Source of the DNA: Psococerastis gibbosa
Lineage: Eukaryota > Arthropoda > Insecta > Psocodea > Psocidae
Assembly: GCA_963971405.1 (NCBI GenBank)
Contig: OZ020487.1
Span: forward strand, 20,135,371 to 20,199,370
Direction: 5' to 3'
Length of the DNA stretch: 64,000 bases
Position numbers and translations under genes: made by a program. Shown piece by piece: positions 62,601 to 64,000 of this stretch. Within the stretch, counting starts at the first letter, position 1, and the number at the start of each line of letters is the position of its first letter. The notes below the pieces were generated by a model. The model made no database searches and was not told the origin of the DNA. It was given only the letters and a program-made list of their open reading frames with translations.

Positions 62601-64000
62601 TAAGACACCCATATCATTTCAAGACCTTTAAAAAAAATAAAATAAGGAAATATCTATTTTTCTTATTCTTGTCGAATGAATTTTTTTTAGCTACATTTAC
62701 ACCTATGAACTGGCAGGAGCAATTGCTCAATCTTAAGCACAATACGGTGAGCCAAAATAAGCAAAATAAAGACTCCCATATCATAACAAGACCTTTAAAA
62801 AAAATAAAATAAGTAAATAGCTATTTTTCTGATTCCTGTCGAATGAATTTTTTGAGCTACATTTACACCGATGAACACGCAGAAGCAACTGCTCAATGTT
62901 TAGTACAATACAATGAGCCAAAATAAGCAAAATTAAGACACCTATATCTTTTAAGGACCTTTAAAAAAATAAAATAAGTAAGTAGCTATTTTTCTGATTC
63001 CTGTCGAATGAATTTTTTTTAGCTATATTTACACCTTTGAACACGCAAAAGCAACTGCTCAATGTTACGAACAATACAATGAGCACAAATAAGCAAAATT
63101 AAGACACCCATATCATTTCAAGACCTTTAAAAAAAAAAAATAAGTAAATAGCTATTTTTCTTATTCTTGTCGAATGAATTTCTTAGCTACAATTACACCG
63201 ATGAACACGCAGGAGCAATTGCTTAATGTTAGGTACAATACAATGAGCCAAAATAAGCAAAATTAAGACACCTATATCATTTAAAGACCTTTAAAAAAAT
63301 AAAATAAGTAAATAGCTATTTTTCTGATTCCTGTCGAATGAATTTTTTTTAGCTACATTTACACCTTTGAACACGCAAAAGCAACTGCTCAATGTTAAGA
63401 ACAATACAGTGAGCCAAAATAAGCAAAATTAAGACACCCATATCATTTCAAGACCTTTAAAAAAAAAAAATAAGTAAATAGCTATTTTTCATATTCTTGT
63501 CGAATGAATTTTTATTAGCTACAATTACACCGATGAACACGCAGGAGCAATTGCTTAATGTTAAGTACAATACAATGAGCCGAAATAAGCAAAATTATGA
63601 CACCCATATCATATCAAAACCTTTAAAAAAAATAAAATAAGTATATAGCTATTTTTGGTATTCTTGTCGAATGAATTTTTTTTAGCTACATTTACACCGA
63701 TGAACACGCAGAAGCAATTGGTCAATGTTAAGTACAATACATTGAGCCAAAATAAGAAAAATTAAGACACCCATATCATTTCAAGACCTTTAAAAAAAAA
63801 ATAAGTAAATAGCTATTTTTCTTATTCTTGTCGAATGAATTTTTTTTAGCTACAATTACACCGATGAACACGCAGGAGCAATTGCTCAATGTTATGTACA
63901 ATACAATGAGCCGAAATAAGCAAAATTAAGACACCCATATCATTTCAAGACCTTTAAAAAAAATAAAATAAGGAAATATCTATTTTTCTTATTCTTGTCG
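56630..64000 (+). repeat. Second copy of the 34,620-40,828 block, with three extra segments
   Basis: The match begins at an offset of 22,010 bp (34,691 and 56,701; 36,028 and 58,038). It rises to about 22,675 after an extra 4-monomer copy, to 22,842 after an extra monomer at about 61,650-61,810 (39,704 and 62,546) and to 23,172 after two more monomers at about 63,125-63,450 (40,341 and 63,513). All steps are whole monomers (4, 1 and 2). Long stretches look identical, including rare errors such as ACATTTACCCCG (36,533 and 58,543). The window ends inside this block. Confidence 0.85.
58371..60362 (+). repeat. 4-monomer tandem repeat, three copies (664 bp each)
   Basis: The copies start at 58,371, 59,035 and 59,699, each at GCTACATTTACACGGATG, with the ATTACGACACC marker at 58,781, 59,445 and 60,109. 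The first two end with TTAACTAAATAGC and the last with TTAACTAAATTGC plus TTCATGTCTTGTG, as in the two-copy version at 36,361-37,684. The extra copy is therefore a duplication of the first type. Confidence 0.82.

Larger units (their letters stand above)
1..64000 (+). repeat. Satellite DNA array, ~166-bp monomer, whole window
   Basis: The entire window is a tandem array of one AT-rich monomer. The anchor CGAATG in the motif TTCTTGTCGAATG recurs at 111, 276, 443, 610, 777, 944, 1108, 1274 and 1440 (1108 by its GCCGAATG variant), giving spacings of 164-167 bp, and the pattern continues to the last base. In the + direction each unit reads: GAATGAA plus a T-tract, AGCTACATTTACACCGATG, AACACGCAGGAGCAATTG, CTCAATGTTAAG, TACAATACAATGAGCC, two AAAATAAG-like words, GACACC, a variable six-base segment, ACCTTT plus an A-tract, then AAATAGCTATTT. 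No inverted copy, transposon or unique sequence interrupts it. The monomer is near the length of nucleosomal DNA. This fits a eukaryotic centromeric or pericentromeric satellite; the array itself is directly visible, the chromosomal location is inferred. Confidence 0.97.

Noticed and set aside
1-64000. CRISPR array
   Set aside because: The repeats are contiguous ~166-bp units without unique spacers, and the sequence looks eukaryotic.
1-64000. CENP-B box in the monomer
   Set aside because: The TTCG words (in TTTTTCGTATTC and TTTTCGAATG) are not followed by the A and CGGG needed at the core positions on either strand. No canonical box is seen.
1-64000. Naming a species or known satellite family
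   Set aside because: Several plant and animal groups have satellites of about 160-180 bp. I do not recognise this monomer with confidence, so any name would be a guess. A search of a repeat database with the 277-443 monomer would decide.

Overview
The window is one uninterrupted satellite DNA array. From base 1 to base 64000 it is made of about 385 head-to-tail copies of a monomer of roughly 164-168 bp, all in the same orientation. I found no gene, tRNA, rRNA, transposon, CRISPR array or unique sequence. One monomer counted by hand (277-443) is about 27% GC. The nucleosome-sized unit, the A- and T-tracts, the nested higher-order repeats (HORs) and the lack of any gene point to a eukaryotic nucleus, most likely centromeric or pericentromeric heterochromatin. 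I do not recognise the family well enough to name a species. A plant or an invertebrate would both fit, and this is inference only.

Layout. Domain A (1 to about 18,930) is a very long HOR: 46 monomers (7,660 bp, 1-7660), then 47 monomers (7,826 bp, 7661-15486), then a partial third copy from 15487. Domain B (about 18,930-34,272) holds a 13-monomer HOR (2,165 bp) in two tandem copies, a non-periodic bridge, a third 13-mer-like copy with an extra monomer, and a 15-monomer HOR (2,495 bp). Domain C begins at a truncated monomer near 34,273. It holds a 26-monomer HOR (about 4,316 bp), a 4,532-bp tandem duplication (46,591-51,122 and 51,123-55,654), and a long block (34,620-40,828) that recurs at 56,630-64,000, about 22-23 kb away, differing by three indels of whole monomers.

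Every rearrangement but two changes the array by a whole number of monomers, as expected from unequal exchange between aligned monomers. The exceptions are a monomer shortened by about 60 bp at the B/C boundary and a 54-bp monomer remnant near 50,811, which was itself copied to 55,343. Several breakpoints fall at or beside the A-tract after CCTTT or the T-tract after GAATG.

Each consensus monomer carries three dyad-symmetric sites: AAATAGCTATTT, ATTC-N5-GAAT and GAGCAATTGCTC. No CENP-B-box-like motif is visible. The only open reading frames are short minus-strand frames through monomers and are not believable genes. All coordinates and offsets come from reading marker variants by eye; boundaries marked approximate may be off by tens of bases.
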